DNA from: CAYSBK01 sp964429265
GTDB lineage: Bacteria > Planctomycetota > Phycisphaerae > Sedimentisphaerales > Anaerobacaceae
Length of the DNA: 12,581 bases
Assembly: GCA_964429265.1 (NCBI GenBank)
Contig: CAYSBK010000060.1
Location: forward strand, 1-12,581
Direction: 5' to 3'
Shown piece after piece: positions 1 to 8,133 of the stretch. The translations under genes and the position numbers were made by a program. The notes under the pieces are model-generated. The model saw only the letters and a list, made by a program, of their open reading frames with translations. It was not told where the DNA came from and did no database searches. Numbering within the stretch: position 1 is the first letter of the stretch; every line of letters begins with the position of its first letter.

Positions 1-7
1 TCGTCCC

Positions 8-39
8 TAAGTCCTTGCTGGACAAGGACTTAAAATTTT
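8..39 (+). terminator. Possible intrinsic terminator (hairpin plus T-tract)
   Basis: A perfect 10-bp inverted repeat (arms 8-17 and 23-32) encloses a 5-base loop. On the plus strand it is followed by four A and then five T, with a further A-rich run to about 48. The T-tract lies on the plus-strand side only, so if it terminates transcription it serves a plus-strand gene left of the window, convergent with the operon described here. The four A between stem and T-run weaken the call; it could instead be a palindromic protein-binding site. Confidence 0.4.
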
Positions 40-320
40 TCAAAAAAATCCCCACCGCCCGAAAACCACCCGCGCATTTGATCGAAATCCCCCCGTGCCT
101 CTATTGCCGTGATGCCCGGCGCACAAACCCACCCCTTTTCTGCAAGACAAGGGCAATTTCCGGACCGCCGAAATGCGCCTAAGTCGTTATGGAAAAAGAA
201 GTTACGGCCGTTTGGACGCCCGGCGTGATGGAAAAAGCAAACCCGAACCAACCCAATTGCGCCGGCCGAATCCCGCCACGGCCGGTGAGTCGGCTGCGGT
301 GCTTGCGCCGTCGAGCAGGC
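40..320. other. Non-coding flank without a convincing gene
   Basis: This stretch lies downstream of the GH2 stop codon. Short open frames exist on both strands, but none has a Shine-Dalgarno with a plausible product. A 6-bp GC-rich inverted repeat (arms 262-267 and 280-285, 12-base loop) is present but has no T-run next to it on the minus strand, so it is at best a weak 3'-end structure for the operon. The 10-base string atggaaaaag occurs twice (near 189 and 228). I see no RNA gene or insertion sequence. Confidence 0.5.
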
Positions 321-2135
321 TCAGCGCATCTGTGAATACAGGCTCTTGTTGGCGGCGGTAATCTTCTCGGCATCCATCTTTACCACCGCGCGGTCGTAGG
401 TCATCAGCCCGTTCACCTCCGCCTCCACGTCGGTGGTCTGGGTATAAACGGCCGCCGACAGCCCATCCCTGATCAGCGGCTTGAGCTTCTCCAGAAGCGA
501 CAGGTACGCATCGGTAAGCTCTGCCCGGCCGGTGAACTTCCTGTAGCCCCAGTTCTTCTCATCCTGCCACGTGTGGCCTTTGATTGGCAGGCCCAGCCCG
601 CCGAACTCGCCCAGCACCGCCGCACGGTTCGGCTCGTTTTCCGGCGCCTTCGGGCCGGGATACTTGTGCACGTCGTGGACGTCGCCGACCTGCTGGTCTT
701 TCCAGCCGCTGGCATTATCCACGAGCCGGCGGGGATTGTATCGCTTCAGCCAGCCTGTCAGTCGCTCGGTTTCGTGCTGGCCCCAGCCCTCGTTGAACAG
801 CACCCACATTATGATGGACGGATGATTGAAATGCGTATCGACCATCCTTCGCAGTTCCCGCTGGAACTGCTGCTTCTCGGCGTCGGTCCGGTTGTCGCCG
901 CTGGGCATATCCTGCCAGACCAGTATGCCCAGCCTGTCGCACCAGTAGTAGAACCGCCGAGGCTCGATCTTGACGTGCTTTCGCATCATATTGCAGCCGA
1001 GTTGCTTGAGCATTTCGATGTCATACTTCATCGCCTCGTCGGTGGGCGGGGTGTAAATCCCGTCCGGCCAGAAGCCCTGGTCCAGTGTGCCGTACTGAAA
1101 CAAAGGCTCGTCGTTAAGGCACAATCGCAGTATCCCTTTGTCGTCCTTGCACAGTTCTATCTTACGCATACCAAAGTAGCTCCGGACGGTATCCACGGTT
1201 TTGCCGCTGCGGTCGGCAAGGCTGACTTCCATATCGTAAAGCACCGGCTCATCCGGCGACCAGAGCTGTGGGTTTTCAACAGATAAGGCTATTCTACGGC
1301 CGAGCCTGCCGCCGGTTGATCGGATCGTCCACTTTCGCTGCCCGGGCGGCTTGATTCTGATGTTGACTTTGCATTTCGCCGCCGCATCGGAGCCGGAAAC
1401 CTTGACCAGCACGCGCCGGCCGTCCACGTCCGGAATTATCTTCAGCGAGGTTATATGCGCTGCGTCCACCGGCTCCAGCCAGACCGTCTGCCAGATGCCG
1501 GTGGTGGGGGTGTACCATATCTTGTGTGGATTCCGTACCTGCTTGCCCCGCGGTTGTCCGCCGGCGTCGGTGGGGTCCCAGACGGCCAGCAGTATTTCCT
1601 GTGGGCCCGATGGCTGCAGGGCGTCGGTGATATCAAAGCCGAAGGGGTCGTACCCGCCGCGATGAGTGCCGACTTTCTTGTTGTTGACCCAGACGGTCGT
1701 ATCCCAGTCCACGGCCTCGAAGTTCAGCATCACCCGCTTACCTTTCCATCGGCGGGGCAATTTGAAGGTCCGGCGATACCAGAGAACGTTGTCCGGGCCT
1801 ACCTGCTTCGCTACCCCCGAAAGGGCCGACTCGATGGGAAAAGGCACCAGTATCCAGCCGTCAAATTCCAATGGCCGCGGCGTGCCCTTCGGGCGGATTG
1901 CATACTGCCAAAGCCCGTTGAGGTTTTGCCAGCTCTTGCGGACCATCTGCGGCCTGGGATACTCGGGGTGAGCGTTGCGAGGCGAAACATCCTTGGCCCA
2001 GCGCGTAAGCAGCCGGGGCTCGGCAACGGCCCACTTACCGCCTGTGCCCATACCCGCGCAGCCGAACCCACCCAGGCAAATCAGCACAATGCTCGTTGCA
2101 GCGAGAACCTTTCTGGAAGAACTGCCTTTGTTCAT
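321..2135 (-). CDS. Glycoside hydrolase family 2 protein, exported (possible lipoprotein)
   Basis: A 604-residue GH2 enzyme, the family that includes beta-galactosidase, beta-glucuronidase and beta-mannosidase; it would release a terminal beta-linked sugar with retention of configuration. The layout is a signal segment (about 1-26), an N-terminal jelly-roll sugar-binding domain (about 60-220, with LWYRRTF and a VWVNNKKVG-like strand), an immunoglobulin-like domain (about 225-330) and a TIM barrel (about 335-600). The acid/base glutamate is E449 in LFNEGWG; the probable nucleophile is E510 in LGEFGG. Cys26 could be lipidated, but the residues before it (GFG) make a poor lipobox. The start is fixed by a textbook AGGAGG five bases upstream. 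It is shorter than the roughly 1000-residue LacZ type and lacks its extra C-terminal domains. It is the last gene of the operon; exact substrate cannot be read from sequence. Confidence 0.9.
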   Translation of the reverse strand: MNKGSSSRKVLAATSIVLICLGGFGCAGMGTGGKWAVAEPRLLTRWAKDVSPRNAHPEYPRPQMVRKSWQNLNGLWQYAIRPKGTPRPLEFDGWILVPFPIESALSGVAKQVGPDNVLWYRRTFKLPRRWKGKRVMLNFEAVDWDTTVWVNNKKVGTHRGGYDPFGFDITDALQPSGPQEILLAVWDPTDAGGQPRGKQVRNPHKIWYTPTTGIWQTVWLEPVDAAHITSLKIIPDVDGRRVLVKVSGSDAAAKCKVNIRIKPPGQRKWTIRSTGGRLGRRIALSVENPQLWSPDEPVLYDMEVSLADRSGKTVDTVRSYFGMRKIELCKDDKGILRLCLNDEPLFQYGTLDQGFWPDGIYTPPTDEAMKYDIEMLKQLGCNMMRKHVKIEPRRFYYWCDRLGILVWQDMPSGDNRTDAEKQQFQRELRRMVDTHFNHPSIIMWVLFNEGWGQHETERLTGWLKRYNPRRLVDNASGWKDQQVGDVHDVHKYPGPKAPENEPNRAAVLGEFGGLGLPIKGHTWQDEKNWGYRKFTGRAELTDAYLSLLEKLKPLIRDGLSAAVYTQTTDVEAEVNGLMTYDRAVVKMDAEKITAANKSLYSQMR

Positions 2136-2140
2136 AGCGA

Positions 2141-2149
2141 CCTCCTTTT
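2141..2149 (-). promoter_or_regulatory. Ribosome binding site of the GH2 gene
   Basis: The minus strand reads AAAAGGAGG, ending five bases before the ATG at 2135. It is the strongest Shine-Dalgarno in the window and supports that start. Confidence 0.8.
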
Positions 2150-2170
2150 CTTGCCGAAAGTCTTGGCGGT

Positions 2171-2199
2171 ATTGTCGCTGGGTTTGCCGGCCCTGTCAA
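2171..2199 (-). promoter_or_regulatory. Candidate internal sigma70-type promoter before GH2
   Basis: On the minus strand a perfect TTGACA (2194-2199) is followed, after exactly 17 bases, by GACAAT (2171-2176), which matches TATAAT at four of six positions. It lies in the longest intergenic gap of the cluster (102 bases) and would start transcription about 30 bases upstream of the GH2 ATG. It could allow GH2 expression independent of the operon promoter. Promoter consensus in this lineage is not well established, so this is suggestive only. Confidence 0.35.
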
Positions 2200-2237
2200 G
2201 CCGGGATTGGCGGGACGTTCGGGGCGGAAGTCGCGGC

Positions 2238-3746
2238 TCAGCGGGCGCGTTGCATCATATGCCTGAGGACGCTTTTCCACCTGTCGTATGCGTCGGCGTA
2301 GCGAGGGGCCAGGCCGGGGTCAGGCTCCACGGTGCGGACGGGTTCGAGGCCGACGAATGCCTCGTCGAAGTTGTGGTATATTCCAGCGCCGACGCCGGCG
2401 GCCCTGGCGGCGCCCTGGGCGCCGTCGGTATTATAAAGCTGGACGGTCGCGCCGGTTACGGTGGCGAACGCCTCTGCAAAAAGCGGACTGAGGAACATAT
2501 TCGCGTTCGGCGCACGGGCGGTCGTCGGCTGCATAGCCATATCCCGCATAATTTCCAGGCCGAAGTTCAGAGCGAAAACGATTCCTTCCTGGGCGGCCCT
2601 GAAGAAATGCGGCTTCTTGTGAACGTTGAAGTTCCAGCCGTGGACCGATGCGCCGAGGTCGGTGTTTTCGAGAGTCCGTTCGGCGCCGTTGCCGTAAGGC
2701 AGGATGACCAGGCCTTCGCAGCCGACGTCAGCGGTTGCGGCCAGCTCGTTCATCTGGTCGTAGCTCAGGCCCTGTTGCTGGTCGGCGGTGAAATTGTGCT
2801 TGAGCCAGCTATTGAGGATGCCCGTTCCGTTGACGCACAGCAGAACCCCGTAGCGGGGATTATCTTTACGGTGGTTTACGTGGACGAAGGTGTTGACCCG
2901 CGAAAGCGGGTCGTAGTTTGCCCTGTCGGTGATGCCATAAACGACGCCGGAGGTCCCGGCGGTGACGGCGACTTCTCCGGGTTCGAGCACGCCCAGCGAG
3001 AAGGCGTTGTTGGGCTGGTCGCCGGCGCGGTATGTGATCCTGGTGCCGGGCTTCAGGCCCAACTCGTCGGCGGCCTGGCGGGTCAGGGCCCCCTGGTCGG
3101 AAAACGTCGGCACGACCTCGGCGAGCAGGTCGCTGCTGATGCCGCAGGCATCGAGTACGAAGTCGGCCGGGGCATCGGCCTTGCAGTCCCACATTATGCC
3201 CTCGGACAGGCCCGAGGCGGTGGTTGCGACCCGGCCGGTCATCCTCATAGCGATGTAATCGCCGGGCAGCATCACCTTGTGGATCCTGGCGTAAAGCTGC
3301 GGCTGGTTGTCCTTGACCCATTTGAGCTTGGCGGCGGTGAAGTTGCCCGGCAGGTTCAGCAGCCGCCGGAGGCACTTGTCTGGGCCGATCGTTTCGGCCA
3401 GCCGCCGGCCGGTTTCCACGGCGCGGCTGTCACACCAGATGATCGCCGGCCTGAGCACCTGCAGGTCCTTGTCGACGGCCACCAGTCCGTGCATCTGGTA
3501 CGAAATGCCGATGGCCTCAACGTCGGCTGCGTCGAATGCTGCAGCCGCCTTTATCTTGGCGGTTGCCTTTACGAGATGCTCCCACCAGGTCTGCGGGTGC
3601 TGCTCGGCCCAGCCGGGCCTGGGGGCGATAATCTCAAGCTCGGTTTCGGGGGAGGTTGCCGAGGCGACCAGCCGACCCGTAAGGCCGTCCAAAAGCGCCG
3701 CCTTGACCGACGAACTGCCGACATCATATCCCAGCAGCAGGGCCAT
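2238..3746 (-). CDS. FGGY-family carbohydrate kinase, xylulokinase-like
   Basis: A 502-residue FGGY kinase that would phosphorylate a ketose (xylulose is the best guess) with ATP in the cytoplasm. It is the only clearly cytosolic protein in the cluster, with no signal peptide. The N-terminal ATPase motif GYDVGSSSVKA follows the start immediately. XylB-like landmarks are IGISYQMHG (about 79), IIWCDSR (about 102), GNFTAAKLKWV (about 134) and AGDQPNNA with the likely catalytic base D243; the TAGTSG phosphate loop follows. The C-terminal half has ANMFLSP and TDGAQGAARAAG in place of the classic GGGAKS-type motif. Length fits the family. The open frame begins at a GTG at 3752, but GAGG at 3752-3755 is best spaced (5 bases) for the ATG at 3746, so I use that. 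It starts about 20 bases after the preceding Gfo/Idh stop, suggesting translational coupling. Other FGGY substrates such as ribulose or an unusual ketose are possible. Confidence 0.88.
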   Translation of the reverse strand: MALLLGYDVGSSSVKAALLDGLTGRLVASATSPETELEIIAPRPGWAEQHPQTWWEHLVKATAKIKAAAAFDAADVEAIGISYQMHGLVAVDKDLQVLRPAIIWCDSRAVETGRRLAETIGPDKCLRRLLNLPGNFTAAKLKWVKDNQPQLYARIHKVMLPGDYIAMRMTGRVATTASGLSEGIMWDCKADAPADFVLDACGISSDLLAEVVPTFSDQGALTRQAADELGLKPGTRITYRAGDQPNNAFSLGVLEPGEVAVTAGTSGVVYGITDRANYDPLSRVNTFVHVNHRKDNPRYGVLLCVNGTGILNSWLKHNFTADQQQGLSYDQMNELAATADVGCEGLVILPYGNGAERTLENTDLGASVHGWNFNVHKKPHFFRAAQEGIVFALNFGLEIMRDMAMQPTTARAPNANMFLSPLFAEAFATVTGATVQLYNTDGAQGAARAAGVGAGIYHNFDEAFVGLEPVRTVEPDPGLAPRYADAYDRWKSVLRHMMQRAR

Positions 3747-3751
3747 CATCA

Positions 3752-3755
3752 CCTC
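3752..3755 (-). promoter_or_regulatory. Ribosome binding site deciding the kinase start
   Basis: The minus-strand GAGG overlaps the first possible GTG start (3750-3752) and precedes two consecutive ATG codons. Only the second ATG (3746) is at a normal distance, five bases. Confidence 0.5.
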
Positions 3756-3767
3756 ATCGCAGGCTTC

Positions 3768-5060
3768 TCAGATTAGTTCGGTCTTTCCGGGTATGGCAAC
3801 GGGCCTGACCGGCAGGTCGATGCTGAAGTCGTAGGCCGGTGGGCTCAGGTCGAGCCTGGAGGCGTTCATCACCCAGTCCCAGGAAAGCTCCCTGCCGGTA
3901 TAAGCGCTCATCCTGCCCATAATGGCGGTGAGGGTGCTTTCTGCGACCCGTTTTGCCTCGTTGAGCGGATTGCCGCTGCGAATGCTCTTTATCAGGTCTG
4001 CGTGCTCCTGGATGTAGGGGTTGGGGGATTTGCCTTCGTACTTGTAGGGTTTTTCGCCCTCGATGCGGCCGTTCGAACCGTCGGTGTAGGCGATGCCTCT
4101 TGTGCCTATGACCCGCTCGGAGACACGGTTGGCACAGCCCTTTATCTGGCGGCACATACTCAGTACGCGTGCGCCGTTGGGATATTCGTACTCCACGGCA
4201 AAATGGTCGAAGATGTTGCCGTACTCGGGGCCTGTGCGGACCTGCCTTCCGCCGGTACCGAGGCACCTGGTCGGGTGCGAACCCATAGCCCAGTTGATCA
4301 CGTCGAGGTTGTGGACGTGCTGCTCGACGATGTGGTCGCCCGAAAGCCAGGTGAAGTAAAGCCAGTTTCTTATCTGCCATTCCATATCCGACCATTCGGG
4401 TCGTTTGGGTTTTACCCACAGCCCGCCCTGGTTCCAGTAGCAGGCTCCGCCGCGCAATTGGCCTATGTCTCCGTTGGCGATACGTTTCATCACCTCGATG
4501 TAGTGTGCCTGGTGGCGTCTTTGCGTTCCGGCGACGATGGCCAGGCCCTTTTGCTTTGCAAGTTCGGCCGAGTTGATTATCGAGCGGATACCGACGGGGT
4601 CCACGCCGACGGGTTTTTCCATAAAGACGTGTTTGCCGGCCTGGATCGCGGCGGCCAGTTGCATCGGTCGAAAGTGTGGCGGCGTGGCCAGGATTACCAG
4701 GTCGATATCGCAGGCCAGGACTTTCTTATACGCGTCGAAGCCGGTGAAGCTGGTATCGTCGGTGACTTTGACCTTGTCGTCGACCTGCCGGCTCAACCTG
4801 GCCAGGGACTTGTCCAGGTGGTCACGGAACACGTCGCCCATTGCGACGATTTCCACGCCTTCGCTGGATCTTACACAGTCCATTGCGGCACCGGTGCCGC
4901 GGCCGCCGCAGCCTATCAGGCCCACTCTGATGGTGTCGGAGCCGGCCGCAAAGATGCGTGACGCGCCGGAGCCGAGAGCGGCAATGGAAACCGCTGCGGA
5001 GGTTTTCATAAACTGCCGTCGCGAAATGGTGTTTTTATGTTGCGATTTTCTGCTTTTCAT
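3768..5060 (-). CDS. Gfo/Idh/MocA oxidoreductase, Tat-exported (tandem copy 2)
   Basis: A 430-residue NAD(P)-dependent sugar oxidoreductase. A twin-arginine signal (ISRRQFMK, R14-R15, then a short hydrophobic stretch ending about AAG at 40) sends the folded, cofactor-loaded protein out of the cytoplasm. The Rossmann domain opens with GLIGCGGRGTG (47-57), and EKP at 148-150 is the family's cofactor/active-site motif. The substrate domain carries EQHVHNLDVINW, where H250 is the likely catalytic histidine and D253 its partner. The family oxidises or reduces a ring hydroxyl of a sugar or glycoside; the substrate cannot be read here. It is about two-thirds identical by eye to the gene just upstream, and both end in PVRPVAIPGKT-x-LI. 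GAGG eight bases before the ATG supports the start. The 45-base gap to its paralog and about 20-base gap to the kinase place it in the operon. Confidence 0.9.
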   Translation of the reverse strand: MKSRKSQHKNTISRRQFMKTSAAVSIAALGSGASRIFAAGSDTIRVGLIGCGGRGTGAAMDCVRSSEGVEIVAMGDVFRDHLDKSLARLSRQVDDKVKVTDDTSFTGFDAYKKVLACDIDLVILATPPHFRPMQLAAAIQAGKHVFMEKPVGVDPVGIRSIINSAELAKQKGLAIVAGTQRRHQAHYIEVMKRIANGDIGQLRGGACYWNQGGLWVKPKRPEWSDMEWQIRNWLYFTWLSGDHIVEQHVHNLDVINWAMGSHPTRCLGTGGRQVRTGPEYGNIFDHFAVEYEYPNGARVLSMCRQIKGCANRVSERVIGTRGIAYTDGSNGRIEGEKPYKYEGKSPNPYIQEHADLIKSIRSGNPLNEAKRVAESTLTAIMGRMSAYTGRELSWDWVMNASRLDLSPPAYDFSIDLPVRPVAIPGKTELI

Positions 5061-5105
5061 CTCGTTGTCCTCGAATCGTACGCGTTCATTGAGTCTTTGC
5101 CGATA

Positions 5106-6413
<1,308 letters not shown>

Positions 6414-6431
6414 GACATTGTTTCCTTTCTA

Positions 6432-6443
6432 CAACTTTCGTTG
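6432..6443 (-). other. Small GAAA-tetraloop hairpin before the Gfo/Idh start
   Basis: The minus-strand RNA reads CAAC-GAAA-GUUG, a 4-bp stem closed by a GNRA tetraloop, directly 3' of the larger hairpin at 6444-6473 and just ahead of the Shine-Dalgarno at about 6423. Short stem, so modest confidence that it folds on its own. Confidence 0.4.
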
Positions 6444-6473
6444 GTCCGCTGTCGGCATCGCCGACGGGCGGAC
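6444..6473 (-). other. Strong intercistronic hairpin
   Basis: Arms GTCCGC (6444-6449) with GCGGAC (6468-6473) and GTCGGC (6451-6456) with GCCGAC (6460-6465) nest into a 12-bp stem with a small 1:2 internal bulge and a 3-base loop. It fills the gap between the DUF1080 stop codon and the Gfo/Idh start. There is no T-run after it on the minus strand, so it is unlikely to be a simple intrinsic terminator. An mRNA-stabilising or processing element separating upstream from downstream cistrons is a reasonable reading. Confidence 0.55.
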
Positions 6474-6476
6474 GAC

Positions 6477-7118
6477 TCAGTCCAGCGGTTCTATGAAAAT
6501 ATTGCGAAACTCTATGGGCGAGCCTTCGCTCTGCAGGCATATTCGTCCGATGCTTTCGGATGCATCTGTGCCGTAGTTCTGCAGCACGCCGTTGACCAGG
6601 CAGCGGATGGTATCGCCGCGGCAGTATATGTCGTAGCTGTTCCATTGTCCGGGTGGTTTTTCGCTGCTTGGTTTTTTCTTTTTGACCCTTGTAGGTCCGT
6701 CGGCGGAGCTGACGGTGCGGCCGTCAACGGTGATGCTTGTGCCGCCGATGAGCCAGAAGTCTCCGGCGTTGCCGGCGAACAACTGGCATTCGATGGATTT
6801 AGGCCATATTTTATCCGGCCCGGTCATATGCAGCAGCACGCCGCTGTTGGTTGGTTTTTCCGGCCAGCGCCATTCGACGTGCAGCCTGTAGTTCGAGTAG
6901 GGCCTGACGGTGCGGATGTAGCCGTTCGGCTTTCCTTCGCAGCGGATGACGCCGTTCTTGACGGACCAGACCGCGTGGGGGTCGATTTTTCCGTCGGGAA
7001 CGTAGAGCTTCCACCCCGAAAGGTCCTTGCCGTTGAAGAGCATTATCTTCTGCCGTGCACATCCGCCTGCCGCGACCACGGCCAATGCCGCCGCCAGCGA
7101 TAGTAGTCTTAGTCGCAT
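6477..7118 (-). CDS. DUF1080 (3-keto-disaccharide hydrolase family) lipoprotein
   Basis: A 213-residue single-domain DUF1080 protein (PF06439). Family members have been linked to cleavage of glycosides already oxidised to a 3-keto sugar, by hydrolysis or beta-elimination; the fold is a concanavalin-like beta-sandwich. Residues 1-20 form a lipoprotein signal (hydrophobic leader, then AGGC with Cys20 lipidated), so it is membrane-anchored outside the cytoplasm. Family marks are LFNGKDLSGWK (27-37), NSGVLLHM (91-98), SIECQLF (108-114) and the end GRICLQSEGSPIEFRNI. A basic run KKKK (146-149) sits in a loop. The length is normal for a stand-alone copy. AAGGA seven bases upstream supports the start. 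It follows the isomerase-like gene by 21 bases and precedes two Gfo/Idh dehydrogenases, the partners expected to make a 3-keto substrate. Confidence 0.88.
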   Translation of the reverse strand: MRLRLLSLAAALAVVAAGGCARQKIMLFNGKDLSGWKLYVPDGKIDPHAVWSVKNGVIRCEGKPNGYIRTVRPYSNYRLHVEWRWPEKPTNSGVLLHMTGPDKIWPKSIECQLFAGNAGDFWLIGGTSITVDGRTVSSADGPTRVKKKKPSSEKPPGQWNSYDIYCRGDTIRCLVNGVLQNYGTDASESIGRICLQSEGSPIEFRNIFIEPLD

Positions 7119-7139
7119 TCTTTATTCCTTCAGAGTTTG

Positions 7140-8093
7140 TCACGCCGGCAGGAAGTCGTCGCACCAGCGATAGGCTTCGATGACGGCCAGTTCGCCTTCC
7201 TTGCCGGGCTTGCTGTTGCCGTGTTCCATACACAGCACGCCGGAATATCCCTTCTTGTAAAGGTGCTTGAAGATATTCTTGTAGTTGATCTCGCCGGTGG
7301 TCGGTTCCTTCCGGCCCGGGTTGTCGCCGAGATGGAATGCCGCGATTTCGTCGTAGGCGGCGTCGATGTTGGGGATGAGGTTGCCCTCGGTTATCTGCTG
7401 GTGGTAGAGGTCGTCGACGATTTTGCAGCAGGGGCTGTTGACGGCGCGGCAGATCTGGTACGCCTGGGGAATCTTTGTCAGAAACACGCCGGGGTGGTTG
7501 CGCAGCGTATTGAGCGGCTCGATGACCATCACCAGGCCGGAAGGTTCACAGACCTCGGCGCAGTACTTGAGGTTCTCGATGACGTTGGCGGTCTGGTAGG
7601 GCCAATCGAGCTTCAGGTCGAACCGGCCGGGCACGATGAGGGTCCATTTCGCGTTCAGGCGCTTTGCGACTTCAACGGCATCCTTCATCTTGGCAACCAG
7701 CATCTTGCGGATATCCGGGTCGCGCTTGACGAAGGTGGGCTTGCCGAACTCGGCGTAGCCGATAAACGGCCCCAGCGTCATACCGAGCCTGTCGATTTCT
7801 TTCGCTATTGCTCGCTGGAAATCAGGTGGTTTGCTCGCGATGTTGTTATCGAAGACGGCTGAGAAGCCCTGGTCGGCCATAAACTTGAGCCTGTCGATGG
7901 GGTCTTTGCCGGCGAGGTGCCTGAACTGGCCCAGGCTGGGGGCATACTTGAGCTTGAATTTTTTGCCTGCGGGGGGCTGGGCCTTTGCCACGGCCGAGAG
8001 CGATGAAAATGCCACGGCCGCTGCGGCACCGCCGATGAAACCCCGCCGGGAGATTGCGGTCTGCGCCTTCGCTTTTTGTCGGTCGTTTTCCAT
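7140..8093 (-). CDS. Tat-exported hydroxypyruvate isomerase-like TIM barrel
   Basis: A 317-residue xylose-isomerase-like TIM-barrel (AP_endonuc_2 superfamily) most like hydroxypyruvate isomerase (Hyi). The Tat signal is ISRRGFIGG (R16-R17) followed by an alanine-rich segment ending near AKA (38). Metal-site residues are visible: E192 in IEPLN, D227 or D228 in KIVDDLYHQQ, H254 in FHLGDNPGR and E290 in CMEHGN; the string EPTTGEINY (263-271) is typical of Hyi. Cytosolic Hyi enzymes have no export signal, so the true reaction is probably on a keto-sugar (isomerisation, epimerisation or hydration) rather than hydroxypyruvate. The frame opens at a TTG (8108), but GAGAGG seven bases before the ATG at 8093 fixes the start there. 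It sits between the ThuA-HEAT gene (40-base gap) and DUF1080 (21-base gap). Confidence 0.85.
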   Translation of the reverse strand: MENDRQKAKAQTAISRRGFIGGAAAAVAFSSLSAVAKAQPPAGKKFKLKYAPSLGQFRHLAGKDPIDRLKFMADQGFSAVFDNNIASKPPDFQRAIAKEIDRLGMTLGPFIGYAEFGKPTFVKRDPDIRKMLVAKMKDAVEVAKRLNAKWTLIVPGRFDLKLDWPYQTANVIENLKYCAEVCEPSGLVMVIEPLNTLRNHPGVFLTKIPQAYQICRAVNSPCCKIVDDLYHQQITEGNLIPNIDAAYDEIAAFHLGDNPGRKEPTTGEINYKNIFKHLYKKGYSGVLCMEHGNSKPGKEGELAVIEAYRWCDDFLPA

Positions 8094-8100
8094 TTTATGT

Positions 8101-8106
8101 CCTCTC
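8101..8106 (-). promoter_or_regulatory. Ribosome binding site deciding the isomerase-like start
   Basis: The minus-strand GAGAGG lies seven bases before the ATG at 8093 and downstream of the TTG at 8108, so it argues for the shorter 317-residue product. Confidence 0.65.
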
Positions 8107-8109
8107 AAA

Positions 8110-8124
8110 AGTATCAGCCATACT
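8110..8124 (-). other. Short intercistronic hairpin
   Basis: AGTAT (8110-8114) pairs with ATACT (8120-8124) around a 5-base loop, in the gap after the ThuA-HEAT stop; the minus strand continues with four T. Stem is only 5 bp and AT-rich, so it is a weak attenuator or terminator at most. Confidence 0.2.
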
Positions 8125-8133
8125 ATGCCGGGT

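Noticed and set aside
3..182. Plus-strand frame open from the window edge to TAA at 180-182
   Set aside because: The translation is proline- and basic-rich with no motif and runs through the hairpin. About 59 codons without a stop is not significant in GC-rich DNA, though a gene tail from the left cannot be fully excluded.
30..251. A 73-codon minus-strand open frame in the left flank
   Set aside because: No family resemblance, an odd Phe/Arg/Cys-rich composition, no convincing Shine-Dalgarno, and its end runs into the AT island and hairpin.
262..285. GC-rich inverted repeat as the operon terminator
   Set aside because: The stem is only 6 bp with a 12-base loop, and there is no T-run directly after it on the minus strand.
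2186..2205. Inverted GCCGG/CCGGC repeat between kinase and GH2 as a terminator
   Set aside because: Only a 5-bp stem with no T-run following; it overlaps the better-supported promoter-like element.
1455..3776. A 773-codon plus-strand open frame antisense to the kinase and the 5' part of GH2
   Set aside because: Its translation shows no recognisable domain, it spans the real intergenic gap, and the minus-strand genes beneath it are unmistakable. Long antisense frames are expected where GC-rich codon usage avoids TTA, CTA and TCA.
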